48,379 bases of DNA from Bacteriovoracaceae bacterium. GTDB lineage: Bacteria; Bdellovibrionota; Bacteriovoracia; Bacteriovoracales; Bacteriovoracaceae. The stretch's first letter is position 1. Every line of letters begins with the position of its first letter. The stretch covers positions 1 through 48,379 of the forward strand of contig JAGLPP010000063.1 in NCBI GenBank assembly GCA_023137315.1, read 5' to 3'. Shown piece after piece: positions 26,058 to 34,677 of this stretch. Under the pieces are notes generated by a model. That model saw only the letters and a list, made by a program, of their open reading frames with translations. It was not told the DNA's origin and searched no databases. Made by a program: the position numbers and the translations under genes.

Positions 26058-27116
26058 ATGCAAAAGAAAAGAATGGTTATTTCCCTGGTTGCTGTCATAG
26101 CAGTATTGGGAATTATGATCGCATGTAACAAGGATGCAGTTTCGAAAATCAATTTTATTTTCAAGCCAAATCAGGGAGATGGTGTTGTTGCCGTTGTTGG
26201 TGGCGAAAAGATAACTGAGGATGATTTGTTTGCCGGAGTGGAAAAGGCGACTATTTTCCAAAAGCAAATGGAAGTTTATGAAATGAGAATGAACAAACTT
26301 CGTTCAGTATTGCTTGAGAAGTTGATGAATGCCGATCCCAGAAAAAAAGGCATGAGCAATGATGAATATATGAAGAAATTTGTTACAGGAAAGTCGGAAC
26401 CAAAGAAAGCTGATATAGATAAATTTATCAAGGAAAGAAATATTCCAAAAGAAAGAATTAATGAACAAATCAGGGAAAGAATCAAGATGGCGGTTAAAAG
26501 GGAAATGGCGATGAAGTCCATTGAGAATTTTATGGCCATAAGAACTAAAAACAAACCAGTAACGGTTTTTCTGGAAAAACCACCTCGTCCGATTGTTAAC
26601 GTCGCTCTTGGTGAAGGCCCCATATATGGCCCCAAAGATGCTCCAATCACCATTATCGAATATACTGATTTTCAGTGTCCATATTGTGCCAAAGCTCACG
26701 ATATTGTGAATGAGGTGAAAGACAAGTATAAGGGAAAAATCAAGATGACTCTAAAGCATTATCCGCTTCCGTTTCATAAAGAGGGAAAGGTTGCCGCGAA
26801 TGCCAGTTTTTGTGCTGACGAACAAGGTAGTAAGTATATCTGGAAACTCAATGATATTATGTTTAAAAATCAAAACAAGTTGAAATCTGATGATTTGGTG
26901 GAACTTGCCAAAAAAATCGGACTTGATACGGAAAAATTTTCCTCATGCCTGAAGTCAAACAAGTATATGGCAAAGGTTGAAAAAGACATGGCGGAAGGTC
27001 AAAAGTTGAAATTGAATTCCGTACCTGCCATCTTTATTAACGGGAAGTTAATAAATGGTGCCCAACCATTTGATGTTTTTGCTGAAATTATCAATGAGGA
27101 ATTGAAAAGAAGATAA
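26058..27116 (+). CDS. DsbA-family thioredoxin-fold lipoprotein
   Basis: 352 aa. N-terminal signal ending IMIAC (lipobox-like), a helical segment rich in Lys/Met with a chaperone-like start (VVAVVGGEKITEDDL, similar to SurA/PrsA N-terminal helices) and then a DsbA-type thioredoxin domain from about residue 180. Active site C207-P-Y-C210 and a cis-Pro loop SVPAIFING are present. It probably forms, isomerises or reduces disulfides in periplasmic proteins, anchored to a membrane. AGGAG ribosome site. It is followed by a strong terminator, so it is the end of its transcript. Confidence 0.9.
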   Translation: MQKKRMVISLVAVIAVLGIMIACNKDAVSKINFIFKPNQGDGVVAVVGGEKITEDDLFAGVEKATIFQKQMEVYEMRMNKLRSVLLEKLMNADPRKKGMSNDEYMKKFVTGKSEPKKADIDKFIKERNIPKERINEQIRERIKMAVKREMAMKSIENFMAIRTKNKPVTVFLEKPPRPIVNVALGEGPIYGPKDAPITIIEYTDFQCPYCAKAHDIVNEVKDKYKGKIKMTLKHYPLPFHKEGKVAANASFCADEQGSKYIWKLNDIMFKNQNKLKSDDLVELAKKIGLDTEKFSSCLKSNKYMAKVEKDMAEGQKLKLNSVPAIFINGKLINGAQPFDVFAEIINEELKRR

Positions 27117-27137
27117 CAGACGATTTTGCTTTGTAGC

Positions 27138-27178
27138 AAAAAAGGCCTTGGGGTTAAAATTGCCCTTGGGCCTTTTTT
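27138..27178 (+). terminator. Intrinsic terminator after the DsbA-like gene
   Basis: A-run plus GGCC (27138-27147) pairs with GGCC plus T-run (27169-27178), with a further GGG/CCC inner stem. The T-tract on the plus strand continues to about 27180. Confidence 0.85.
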
Positions 27179-27246
27179 TTTGCCTGGCGGTGTATAATGG
27201 GAGGGTGAGAATTGTGGCATGATGCCTATAAATACAGGATACGTGT

Positions 27247-29178
27247 ATGGACATTCAAGATTATAGTTCAAAATATGCGAACGACCGTAAAAAACTTCAA
27301 AATACGGCTAAGCAGATGAAAGAAAGCTATGACCGATCTCTGGAGGATCTGAAGGGTACACACGAGAGTAAAAGGGCCAAAGAGAGTGAGCATCACAGAA
27401 AGACAGTTTCCGGGATGGAAAAGAGTCAGAAGGATAATCTCGAATTCAATGCCAAGAAGACGGATGAAATTCTTCGTAAGATGAAGCAGGAATATCATTC
27501 ACGTATTAATGATCAGAAGCAGGATTTTGAAACAGAATCAACCAGCACCCGTAACGCATTTAAAAACAGACTTAAAAATGTCAAAGATAATTTTAACCGG
27601 AATTTGAATAATATAGAGGAGGCCAGGGAAGCTGCGGTGAATGATCAGAAGACCGGCATAAAATCCAAGATGAAACAGGGCATGGAACGTGCGGCAGAGC
27701 ATGAAAGGCAGCTTGGGAAAAATTTTCAGAAGAGTTTGAATGAATCGAACAAGCTTCATGGAAACACCAAGCAGAGATTGGTTCGTGATTTTCAAGACAA
27801 GATCAACAATGATTTGAAGGCCAGTGTTGATGAAAAAAATGATATAAAGAGACAACATCTGGATAAAATTTCCCAGATGGATAATAGTAACAGAAAGCAT
27901 GTTGGTCATCTTGAGGAGCACCACGGTAAGAAACTTAAAGATAGAAACGATTTTCATACCAGGAACAAGGAATTGATGACGGACCGTTTTCAGAGGCAGA
28001 TTGAGGATACCAGGGAATCTTCAACGGACAGCAAAAAGAGGGTTGCACAAAGAAGCAGGGACGTGATTCAGGAAATGAGTCGTGATTTTTCCACTTCCAG
28101 AAATATTACTGACAGCAAGATTAAAGAGCTTTCCAGTCAACGGAGTAATCTGGAGGAATCTGTTGGTAAGGCCGTGGAAAAGGAAAATAAAGTTGCTGAA
28201 AAAAGAATTAAAAATTTTAAACAGCAGATGGATGAAAATACAAGTGCTTTTTCCAGAAGAATTGATTCTGCAGATGAAAAAACGTCAAACAGGGTGAGTG
28301 ATTTAAAGAAGGGGTTTATTACTGAACTGACCAGCAAGGAAAACAACGCCAACGCAGAACTCAAACAACAAAAAATCAGCTCTGGAATTGATTTGAAGGA
28401 ATCGCAAAAAACCTATTACAATCATATTGCAGATGTTGAAGACAAGCATTCTGAAATCGAGGCAAATATCCATATAAAAGGCAAGCGTGCCCTGGATAAT
28501 CAGAAGTTGGAATTTGGTAATGCTCTCAATAGCTTCCAGGAACATCATGCCAGAACTCTTGCCGGGGTTAAAAAAGATATTGCGCGGGATAAAACCTCCT
28601 TTATTGAGAATCGAAAGAAGGAACATCAGAAGATTGAGGAGGGGCAGAGAAAAGTATTCAAGCGTAATATTCAAAAGACAATCCGAATGTTTGAAAATGA
28701 ACTTAGCGCAGAGAAGAACCGTACGGAAAAGTCAAACGAGCGTTTCCAGAAGAAGGTTTCAAATCTTGAGGAGAAGTTCATGGATGAGCTTATGGTGACA
28801 CGTCAGCTCTATGCAGATAAAGCGGTCAAAGACCAGAAGGAAACACAGAAGTTTCTTGATTTTAAAGAGCGTCAGTATTTCAACAGGCTTATGGATCTAA
28901 AGAATATTTCCCAGAAAAAGATGGCTGATTTGAAGGTTGTCCAGGAGCATGAGATCAACAAGATTGTGGAACGTTATGAGGTTCTTCTAAAGGAAGTTAA
29001 ACGTGATCAGATTCAGCAGATGAAGCAATACAAGGCAACCACGGAGGCAAAGTACAATGCTCTTTTGGCACGAACTGAAATAAACGAAAAGTCCACCAAA
29101 TCGCAGTATGAAAACAAGCTGAACAAGATGAGAGTTGCCAATGCTGAAGCGAGAAGGCTAAAAGAGAGCAGGAGTTAA
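27247..29178 (+). CDS. Long coiled-coil cytoplasmic protein
   Basis: 643 aa with no signal peptide, no membrane segment and no globular domain I can recognise. Almost the whole length is charged helix (Lys, Glu, Asp, Arg, Gln, Asn) with heptad-spaced Leu/Ile/Met/Phe, so one or more long coiled coils are expected. Gly and Pro are very rare and there is no Cys. The start is ATG 27247; no strong ribosome site is evident, but a TATAAT (27193-27198) and an 11-bp palindrome GGCATGATGCC (27216-27226) lie upstream. A cytoskeletal, scaffold or tether role is a guess. It is followed closely by queG. Confidence 0.82.
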   Translation: MDIQDYSSKYANDRKKLQNTAKQMKESYDRSLEDLKGTHESKRAKESEHHRKTVSGMEKSQKDNLEFNAKKTDEILRKMKQEYHSRINDQKQDFETESTSTRNAFKNRLKNVKDNFNRNLNNIEEAREAAVNDQKTGIKSKMKQGMERAAEHERQLGKNFQKSLNESNKLHGNTKQRLVRDFQDKINNDLKASVDEKNDIKRQHLDKISQMDNSNRKHVGHLEEHHGKKLKDRNDFHTRNKELMTDRFQRQIEDTRESSTDSKKRVAQRSRDVIQEMSRDFSTSRNITDSKIKELSSQRSNLEESVGKAVEKENKVAEKRIKNFKQQMDENTSAFSRRIDSADEKTSNRVSDLKKGFITELTSKENNANAELKQQKISSGIDLKESQKTYYNHIADVEDKHSEIEANIHIKGKRALDNQKLEFGNALNSFQEHHARTLAGVKKDIARDKTSFIENRKKEHQKIEEGQRKVFKRNIQKTIRMFENELSAEKNRTEKSNERFQKKVSNLEEKFMDELMVTRQLYADKAVKDQKETQKFLDFKERQYFNRLMDLKNISQKKMADLKVVQEHEINKIVERYEVLLKEVKRDQIQQMKQYKATTEAKYNALLARTEINEKSTKSQYENKLNKMRVANAEARRLKESRS

Positions 29179-29188
29179 TAAAAATACA

Positions 29189-30157
29189 ATCAAAGTTCAA
29201 AGTCGAAACCTCAAGCAATTTATTTTAGAACATGAGTGTATTGTCGATTGGGGATATACCGAATTCCTTGAACCCGTATCATTTAATAATTACAAAATGT
29301 GGATTGAAAGTGGGATGCACGGGAATATGCAGTATCTTGCCGATGAGAGGATGGATAAAAGGCGTTCTTTAAAAGAAATTTGGAATGAATGTGAGTCTGT
29401 AATTGTTTTTCTTTTTTCCTACGCAGGGACAAAAAAATGGCTTTTGGAAAATTATAAAAAGCAAAGGGTCGCAGGGTTCACGCTTGGATTTTCGGGGGTG
29501 GATTATCATTATAAAATCAAGGAAATCCTTGTAACAATTTCTGAAAAAATTAAAAAGCAAAAAGAAAATATTGAATATAAAATTTGTGTTGATACATATC
29601 CGGTTTTAGAGCGTGATCTTGCGGTGAGGGCCGGTCTTGGATGGGTCGGAAAAAGTTCCATGCTGATTCATCCAACTCATGGAAGCTATACCATCATAGG
29701 TTCCATTCTTTTAAACCAAAAATTTGATCTTCCACAAAGAGGGAATGTTGAAGATCAATGTCATGATTGTTCAAAGTGTGTTGAGAGCTGTCCCACACAG
29801 GCGATTTGCAACAACAGGACAATTGATGCCGGAAATTGCATCAGCAATTTTACCACCCAGGAGAAACGACAGCTTACTCCACCAAATGGATATGAGGATA
29901 CTTCCTATATTTTTGGGTGTGATGTCTGTATGGATGTTTGTCCTTACAATGAAAATGTTTTGAAGCGGATTTTGCCAGAGACTACGGAAACGGAACAATT
30001 TAACAAGTTGGTTTCCCTTTTTCAGGAAACAGACATGGATGAGCTGATTCAAAAAATCGGGAAAATGAGCGGAAAAGAATATCAAAGATTTATGAAACAA
30101 ACCTCCTTTGAAAGGGCCGGAAAAAAAGTACTTCTTAAGAATTTAAATCACACCTGA
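29189..30157 (+). CDS. queG: Epoxyqueuosine reductase QueG, with non-canonical start
   Basis: QueG reduces epoxyqueuosine to queuosine in tRNA, using cobalamin and two [4Fe-4S] clusters. Visible: LERDLAVRAGLGWVGKSSM (active-site region), the ferredoxin-type CHDCSKCVESCPTQAIC and the CDVCMDVCPYN cluster. The first ATG in frame (29297) would cut off about 36 residues that match the family N-terminus (LKQFILEHE...WIESGMHGNMQYL). No ATG, GTG, TTG or CTG exists in frame between there and the upstream gene. The start may therefore be the near-cognate ATC at 29189 (or ATT 29222/29240), after GGAG at 29171. About 322 aa, shorter than the 379 aa of E. coli. It lies 10 bases after the coiled-coil gene. 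Confidence 0.88.
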   Translation: MKVQSRNLKQFILEHECIVDWGYTEFLEPVSFNNYKMWIESGMHGNMQYLADERMDKRRSLKEIWNECESVIVFLFSYAGTKKWLLENYKKQRVAGFTLGFSGVDYHYKIKEILVTISEKIKKQKENIEYKICVDTYPVLERDLAVRAGLGWVGKSSMLIHPTHGSYTIIGSILLNQKFDLPQRGNVEDQCHDCSKCVESCPTQAICNNRTIDAGNCISNFTTQEKRQLTPPNGYEDTSYIFGCDVCMDVCPYNENVLKRILPETTETEQFNKLVSLFQETDMDELIQKIGKMSGKEYQRFMKQTSFERAGKKVLLKNLNHT

Positions 30158-30898
30158 TTTTTTCAAAAAGCTGTAGATAAAAGGTGATGCAAGTTCCGGT
30201 TGGTGATGGGGAAGGTTTTTACGTTGAAAAAGAGTTACCGTGTTTCCCAATTTCTCCAGAAGTTCTTTCAAAAGTACCGGGCCGTTTTCGCCTGTTACAA
30301 GGTCATCCATTCCTGAAATGAGATGGATGATTTGATTTTTTGTATTAATTTTATCGGCCCTGTCATTGAACCACGGAATGATGTTTTCCGGTTTGAGTGT
30401 TGGACTTGTAAGCTGTGATCGCATTTTCAGTGTTGTCTCAAAAAATGGATTTTTAATCTGCAATCCAGTTCCTACGGCGATTCCAAAAATATCCAGACCT
30501 GCAAATTCAGGAAGCATCATGGCCGTGATGGCCAGAAGGCCTCCCAACGAATGGCCGCCTAAAACGAGTTTGGATGGTCTTTCTATTCCACAAATTTGAC
30601 AAAGTTTTTTAGTGGATTCATAAAAAAGCTGTGGGGAGTGGTCACGAAATTCTTCAAAAGATTCAACTTCGTTGAAACTTCCCAGGTAATGACCTGGTAA
30701 GTCAAATATGGCGCAGTGTAATCCAGATAGTGCCATTCGATGGCCCCAATTTACCAGATCACCCTTGTGGGCCGTATATCCGTGTGTAAAGATGGCAAAT
30801 TTAAATTGGTGGCCATGATCCACTTTTGGAATGAAGTAGAGTACGTTTGTTTTCCATGTGCGCAGTTCCAATACGCCTTTTTTTACTTGTATGTTCAT
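30143..30898 (-). CDS. Alpha/beta hydrolase
   Basis: 251 aa from ATG 30898 (the frame extends 18 codons further). Fold markers: oxyanion region FTHGYTAHKGD, nucleophile elbow GHSLGG with the Ser, acid in ISGMDDLV and the His in NLPHHQP near the C-terminus. It resembles monoacylglycerol-lipase or lysophospholipase-type serine hydrolases of the cytoplasm. Actual substrate unknown. Its end overlaps the end of queG by 15 bases (convergent). A 17-bp palindrome lies 56 bases upstream toward ffh. Confidence 0.88.
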   Translation of the reverse strand: MNIQVKKGVLELRTWKTNVLYFIPKVDHGHQFKFAIFTHGYTAHKGDLVNWGHRMALSGLHCAIFDLPGHYLGSFNEVESFEEFRDHSPQLFYESTKKLCQICGIERPSKLVLGGHSLGGLLAITAMMLPEFAGLDIFGIAVGTGLQIKNPFFETTLKMRSQLTSPTLKPENIIPWFNDRADKINTKNQIIHLISGMDDLVTGENGPVLLKELLEKLGNTVTLFQRKNLPHHQPELASPFIYSFLKKSGVI

Positions 30899-30953
30899 AA
30901 TGATTTCATTCTCATTGTTCGTGCGATTTGTAACTACGGCAAGGAATAACATC

Positions 30954-30970
30954 TGCTAAATAATTTAGCA
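30954..30970. promoter_or_regulatory. 17-bp palindrome between hydrolase and ffh
   Basis: TGCTAAATAATTTAGCA is a perfect palindrome around a central A, placed between the divergent hydrolase and ffh genes. It is a candidate operator. No matching -35/-10 pair was identified with confidence. Confidence 0.4.
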
Positions 30971-31066
30971 ATTTCCAACTTAAATAGCATGATATCTGGA
31001 AAAAACGCCTGTGAAATGGTATCTATAAATTGTTTTAGACAGTAGCGAAATCAAAGGAATGACAAT

Positions 31067-32527
31067 ATGTTTGATAATTTAAGTGATAAATTTCATGATG
31101 CTTTCAAGGCCATTAGTGGAAAGAACAAGATAACTGAAGATAATATTGAGAAAACACTTGCAGATGTCCGTACGGCCCTTCTGGAGGCAGATGTCAATTT
31201 CAAGGTTGTTAAGGGGTTTATCAATGCTGTAAAGGATAAGGCCCTTGGAGAGAAGGTTGTTCGAGGGGTTAATCCCGGTCAGAAGTTCATTAAAATTGTT
31301 CACGATGAACTTGCCGGCATGATGGGAGAGGAAAACAAGGAGATCAATTTTGAACGTGATGGTATCGTTCCAATTCTTGTAGTTGGTCTCAATGGCCAGG
31401 GAAAAACAACTTTTTCAGGAAAGCTTTCACTGCATCTTCGCAAAAAAAAGAACAAGAAAGTTCTTCTGGTTCCGGCGGATACCTACAGACCTGCCGCCAA
31501 AGATCAGCTTATAACTCTTGCCAAACAGATGGATATGGACTGGTTCGATTCCGATCTTTCCATGAGTCCGTGTGAGATTGCCATGAGTGCCATGGCATAC
31601 GCCAAGGATAACGGAAAAGATGTTGTTATCATTGATACTGCCGGACGTCTGCATGTTGATGAAGAACTTATGAGCGAACTTTCACAGATGAAGGAGGTTA
31701 TGACTCCTTTTAATCCTGAGGTGCTAATTGTTGCTGATGCCATGACCGGCCAGGAAGCGGTTAATGTGGCCAGGAGTTTTCATGAATCAGTTGGAATTAC
31801 CGGAGTTGTTCTTTCCAAAATGGATTCCGATGCCAGGGGGGGGGCGGCCCTTTCAATTAGTTATGTAAGTGGTGTTCCGATTCGTTATATATCAACAGGT
31901 GAGAGGATGAAGGATTTTGAATTATTTCATCCCGACAGACTTGCAGGAAGAATTCTTGATATGGGTGACATTCTTTCATTGGTTGAAAAAGCTGAAGATG
32001 AGATTGACCAGAAAGAAGCTGAACGGATGATGAAACGTTTGGAGAAAAACAAGTTTACCATTGATGATTTTATGAAGCAGATGAATATGATTGGAAAGCT
32101 TGGTTCAATGGGCTCCATCATGAAGATGATTCCAGGCATGGGAGGAGCACTTAGAGGTATGGGGGATATTACTCCAGCTGAAAATGAAATGAAAAAAATC
32201 AAGGTGATTATTTCTTCAATGACGAAGAATGAAAGGGACGATCATAAAATTTTAAATGATTCCAGAATAAAAAGGATTGCCAAAGGTTCAGGAACAACAG
32301 ATGGGGCCGTGCAGGATTTTTTGAAAAAATTCAAGCAGATGGAAAAGATGATAGGCCCGATGATGCAAATGTTTAAAGGTGGCGGTATGCCGGCCATTCC
32401 AGGGATGGGAGGTATGCCAGGAGCACAGACAAATGGTTTTCGGCAAATGCCGGGGGAGAGTGGAAAAAAACGCAAAAAAGGTGGAAAAAAGGGCCCATGG
32501 GGTGGTGGAGGATACTTCTCAAAGTAA
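31067..32527 (+). CDS. ffh: Signal recognition particle protein Ffh
   Basis: 486 aa. N domain (1-85; LADVRTALLEADVNFKVVK), G domain with P-loop GLNGQGKTTF (usual form GLQGxGKTT), DTAGRL and DARGGAA, then a Met-rich M domain (MKMIPGMGGALRGMG, MMQMFKGGGMPAIPGMGG) that binds SRP RNA and signal peptides. A basic Gly-rich tail KKRKKGGKKGPWGG ends the protein. It targets nascent membrane proteins to FtsY at the inner membrane. AAAGGAA ribosome site. The Met-rich domain excludes FtsY despite the FtsY-like Asn in the P-loop. First gene of ffh-rpsP-khpA; rpsP also has its own promoter. Confidence 0.97.
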   Translation: MFDNLSDKFHDAFKAISGKNKITEDNIEKTLADVRTALLEADVNFKVVKGFINAVKDKALGEKVVRGVNPGQKFIKIVHDELAGMMGEENKEINFERDGIVPILVVGLNGQGKTTFSGKLSLHLRKKKNKKVLLVPADTYRPAAKDQLITLAKQMDMDWFDSDLSMSPCEIAMSAMAYAKDNGKDVVIIDTAGRLHVDEELMSELSQMKEVMTPFNPEVLIVADAMTGQEAVNVARSFHESVGITGVVLSKMDSDARGGAALSISYVSGVPIRYISTGERMKDFELFHPDRLAGRILDMGDILSLVEKAEDEIDQKEAERMMKRLEKNKFTIDDFMKQMNMIGKLGSMGSIMKMIPGMGGALRGMGDITPAENEMKKIKVIISSMTKNERDDHKILNDSRIKRIAKGSGTTDGAVQDFLKKFKQMEKMIGPMMQMFKGGGMPAIPGMGGMPGAQTNGFRQMPGESGKKRKKGGKKGPWGGGGYFSK

Positions 32528-32617
32528 AACGATGAACAACGATAACTATTGTGTTCAGAAAAACTTTTAATTACAACAACTTAGAATATTAATTCTTCTT
32601 CTTTTTTTGCTTTTTTG

Positions 32618-32646
32618 TTGACTTGTGGGGAGTGCTGGTTTATTTA
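32618..32646 (+). promoter_or_regulatory. Promoter of rpsP-khpA
   Basis: -35 TTGACT (32618-32623), 17-bp spacer, -10 TATTTA (32641-32646). A 6-bp hairpin AATAGA/TCTATT (32655-32671) begins at the predicted transcript start, about 35 bases before the ribosome site, and could be a leader structure. Confidence 0.65.
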
Positions 32647-32706
32647 TTTCGGCTAATAGAATCAGTCTATTGTATTTATAACTAATTCACTGTAGGAGTT
32701 GAGTAG

Positions 32707-32961
32707 ATGATAAAGATCAGGTTGGCAAGAAGAGGAAGAGTTCATAAACCTATTTATTCGATTGTTGCAACCGATTCGCGTTCAGCAAGAGATGGACGTT
32801 GTTTGGAGCAGCTAGGCCAGTACAATCCGTCTGCAACAGAGGTTTTAATAGATGTAAAGATCGATAAGATCGCGGCATGGGTTGATAAAGGTGCAGTTCT
32901 TTCTGATACTATAAAATCACTGTTTAGAAAAAATAATATAAAGATTGAACTCAAAAAATAA
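32707..32961 (+). CDS. rpsP: 30S ribosomal protein S16
   Basis: 84 aa, typical S16 length. The N-terminus IKIRLARRGRVHKPIYSIV and the GRCLEQLGQYNPS stretch are diagnostic. It is a structural protein of the small subunit. GTAGGAG precedes the ATG. It lies in the common order ffh-rpsP-khpA, but rimM, trmD and rplS that usually follow are absent. Confidence 0.98.
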   Translation: MIKIRLARRGRVHKPIYSIVATDSRSARDGRCLEQLGQYNPSATEVLIDVKIDKIAAWVDKGAVLSDTIKSLFRKNNIKIELKK

Positions 32962-33043
32962 AAATTATTTTATCGAATTGGATCACATCTGCGTTGCAGA
33001 GTGGGTTTTTTAATAATTTGTTTTTAAAATTGTGGGGTTGTAC

Positions 33044-33283
33044 ATGTCAGAACTTAGGGATCTAATTGAGTACATTGGTAAGTCGCTCGTAGATTTGCCT
33101 GAAGATGTTAAAGCGAATGAGATTATTGGTGAACAGACAACTGTAATTGAATTGAAGGTCGATAAATCTGATCTTGGAAAAGTCATTGGAAAGCAGGGAA
33201 GAACGGCTCGTGCATTACGAACAATTCTAAATGCAGCTTCTACCAAGCTTAAAAAACGTTCTGTTCTTGAGATTATTGAGTAA
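33044..33283 (+). CDS. khpA: KH-domain RNA-binding protein KhpA
   Basis: 79 aa from ATG 33044, after GGGG; an in-frame start at 33032 is less likely. One KH domain with the GxxG loop in VIGKQGRTARALRTIL. KhpA pairs with KhpB in RNA binding and affects cell division and envelope genes in Gram-positives; its role here is inferred from the family. It is directly downstream of rpsP as in many genomes. Three hairpins follow the stop. Confidence 0.93.
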   Translation: MSELRDLIEYIGKSLVDLPEDVKANEIIGEQTTVIELKVDKSDLGKVIGKQGRTARALRTILNAASTKLKKRSVLEIIE

Positions 33284-33300
33284 AAGTGTTAAGGAGGACA

Positions 33301-33381
33301 TCTTCGATTGAGTAATCGAAGACCTGATATGTTCCTTGATAAATGGTAAGTGGATGGCCAGTGAATACCGGGCATCCACTT
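33301..33381 (+). promoter_or_regulatory. Two tandem hairpins after khpA
   Basis: First: TCTTCGATT (33301-33309) with AATCGAAGA (33314-33322), loop GAGT. Second: AAGTGGATG (33348-33356) with CATCCACTT (33373-33381). Both stems are perfect 9-bp repeats without T-tracts, upstream of a proper terminator. They may stabilise the 3' end or be part of a small RNA. Confidence 0.55.
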
Positions 33382-33388
33382 GATTTTA

Positions 33389-33418
33389 AAAAAATCCTGC
33401 CTGTTGGCGGGATTTTTT
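33389..33418. terminator. Bidirectional terminator between khpA and queF
   Basis: 13-bp stem, A-run plus TCCTGCC (33389-33401) with GGCGGGA plus T-run (33406-33418), loop TGTT, one T-G pair. It overlaps the queF stop codon and serves both convergent genes. Confidence 0.88.
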
Positions 33419-33893
33419 ATGCGTAAATTCTAGATAGTGTCATGGTGTATTTGCCTGGTTCGTAGGCACTGAGTCTTTCGTCTTTTAATTTTTTAAATTT
33501 TGCTTGATTTGTGGAGTGACTAACATATGGATAAATGGCGATACCGCCTCGAGGGGTGAATTCCCCGATGACTTCGATGAAATTCGGTTTAATTAGTTTA
33601 GTGATATCATTGCAAATCTTTTGAACGCAGTCTTCGTGAAAATCGCCGTGATTACGAAAACTGAACAGATAGAGCTTTAGGGATTTTGATTCAACCATTT
33701 TTTTGTCTGCAATATAGTTGATGAATATTCTGGCAAAATCAGGCTGACCTGTTTTAGGACATAGAGATGTGAATTCAGTGCAGATAAAGGAAGTCCATGC
33801 CTCTTTACCAGGGTTTTTATTTTCAAAGCACTCAAGGAGGCCAGGATTGTATTTTTCATGGTAATTTGTTTTCTCGCTTCCAAGATGGCCCAT
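33417..33893 (-). CDS. queF: 7-cyano-7-deazaguanine reductase QueF (short type)
   Basis: 158 aa, the unimodular YkvM-type. Thioimide Cys is C45 in FTSLCPKTGQPDF, with Asp52 following; the NADPH-binding motif is ESKSLKLYLFSFRNHGDFHE. It reduces preQ0 to preQ1 in queuosine biosynthesis, cytoplasmic. AAGGAA precedes the ATG. queG is 3.3 kb away in another transcript, so the pathway is present but split. No preQ1 riboswitch could be recognised upstream. Confidence 0.96.
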   Translation of the reverse strand: MGHLGSEKTNYHEKYNPGLLECFENKNPGKEAWTSFICTEFTSLCPKTGQPDFARIFINYIADKKMVESKSLKLYLFSFRNHGDFHEDCVQKICNDITKLIKPNFIEVIGEFTPRGGIAIYPYVSHSTNQAKFKKLKDERLSAYEPGKYTMTLSRIYA

Positions 33894-33996
33894 TTTATGT
33901 TCCTTGATTTTTTGATTGTGATAATTTGTATACCCAAATGCGAATAGTATAACTACCTATTGAAAAGGAAAAAGTCAAAATCGTTATGGCCTTGAC

Positions 33997-34677
33997 TCAT
34001 TTTACAAAAGGGTTATGGAGTTTTTCCTGCGATATTGATGTTGTCGGTCCATGACCTGTTATAACATCCGTTTCGTCGGGAAGTGTGAAAAGTTTTTTCT
34101 TGATTGACTCAATGATTGTATTGAAATCACCATCAGGAAGATCTGTTCTTCCAATGGACCCCTGGAAAAGAGTGTCTCCGCAGATAACAAGAGGTTTTTG
34201 GAAAAATTCGGTGTAGAAGGAGCATGATCCCAAGCTGTGTCCCGGTGTGTGTATGCATTTAAAGACCGGCCCATCGTGGTTGTTTCCAAAACCGTATTCC
34301 ACTCCTTCCGAGAAAACATCATCAATTTTTTCTATTTTTGTGTTTATGACGAGTCCGAACATGGAGGCATGTTCAGGCATGGAGGTATAAAGGTGGAGGT
34401 CATTCTTGTGCAAGTGAAGGGTTGCGCCGGTCTGTCTTTTTATTTCCGGCGAGGCCGCAATGTGGTCAAAATGTCCATGAGTGTGGATAATTTTTTTGGC
34501 AGTGAGAGAGTTGGCTTTTATAAAATCAAGAACTGGTTCGTGATGAAATCCCGGATCGAAAATGATACATTCTTTTGAATCTTTTTTATAAACTATAACG
34601 GCATTCGAGGCAAAGTCTCCAACTGGAAAGCTTGTAATAATGTAGCCGTCTTTTTCGGAGTGGTGGATTTCGTACAT
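33997..34677 (-). CDS. Metallo-beta-lactamase-fold hydrolase, glyoxalase II-like
   Basis: 226 aa. Zinc ligands: HTHGHFDH, HTPGHSLGS, CGDTLF and TGHGPTT, as in hydroxyacylglutathione hydrolase-like (YcbL group) proteins. It probably hydrolyses a thioester such as S-lactoylglutathione. Its ATG overlaps the stop of the ATP-grasp gene (TAATG), so the two are translationally coupled. Confidence 0.9.
   Translation of the reverse strand: MYEIHHSEKDGYIITSFPVGDFASNAVIVYKKDSKECIIFDPGFHHEPVLDFIKANSLTAKKIIHTHGHFDHIAASPEIKRQTGATLHLHKNDLHLYTSMPEHASMFGLVINTKIEKIDDVFSEGVEYGFGNNHDGPVFKCIHTPGHSLGSCSFYTEFFQKPLVICGDTLFQGSIGRTDLPDGDFNTIIESIKKKLFTLPDETDVITGHGPTTSISQEKLHNPFVK

Noticed and set aside
31067-32527. 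Calling this gene ftsY because of the GLNG P-loop
   Set aside because: The C-terminal Met-rich M domain and the N-terminal sequence fit Ffh.
33894-33996. preQ1 riboswitch before queF
   Set aside because: No recognisable preQ1-I or -II core in the upstream minus-strand sequence.
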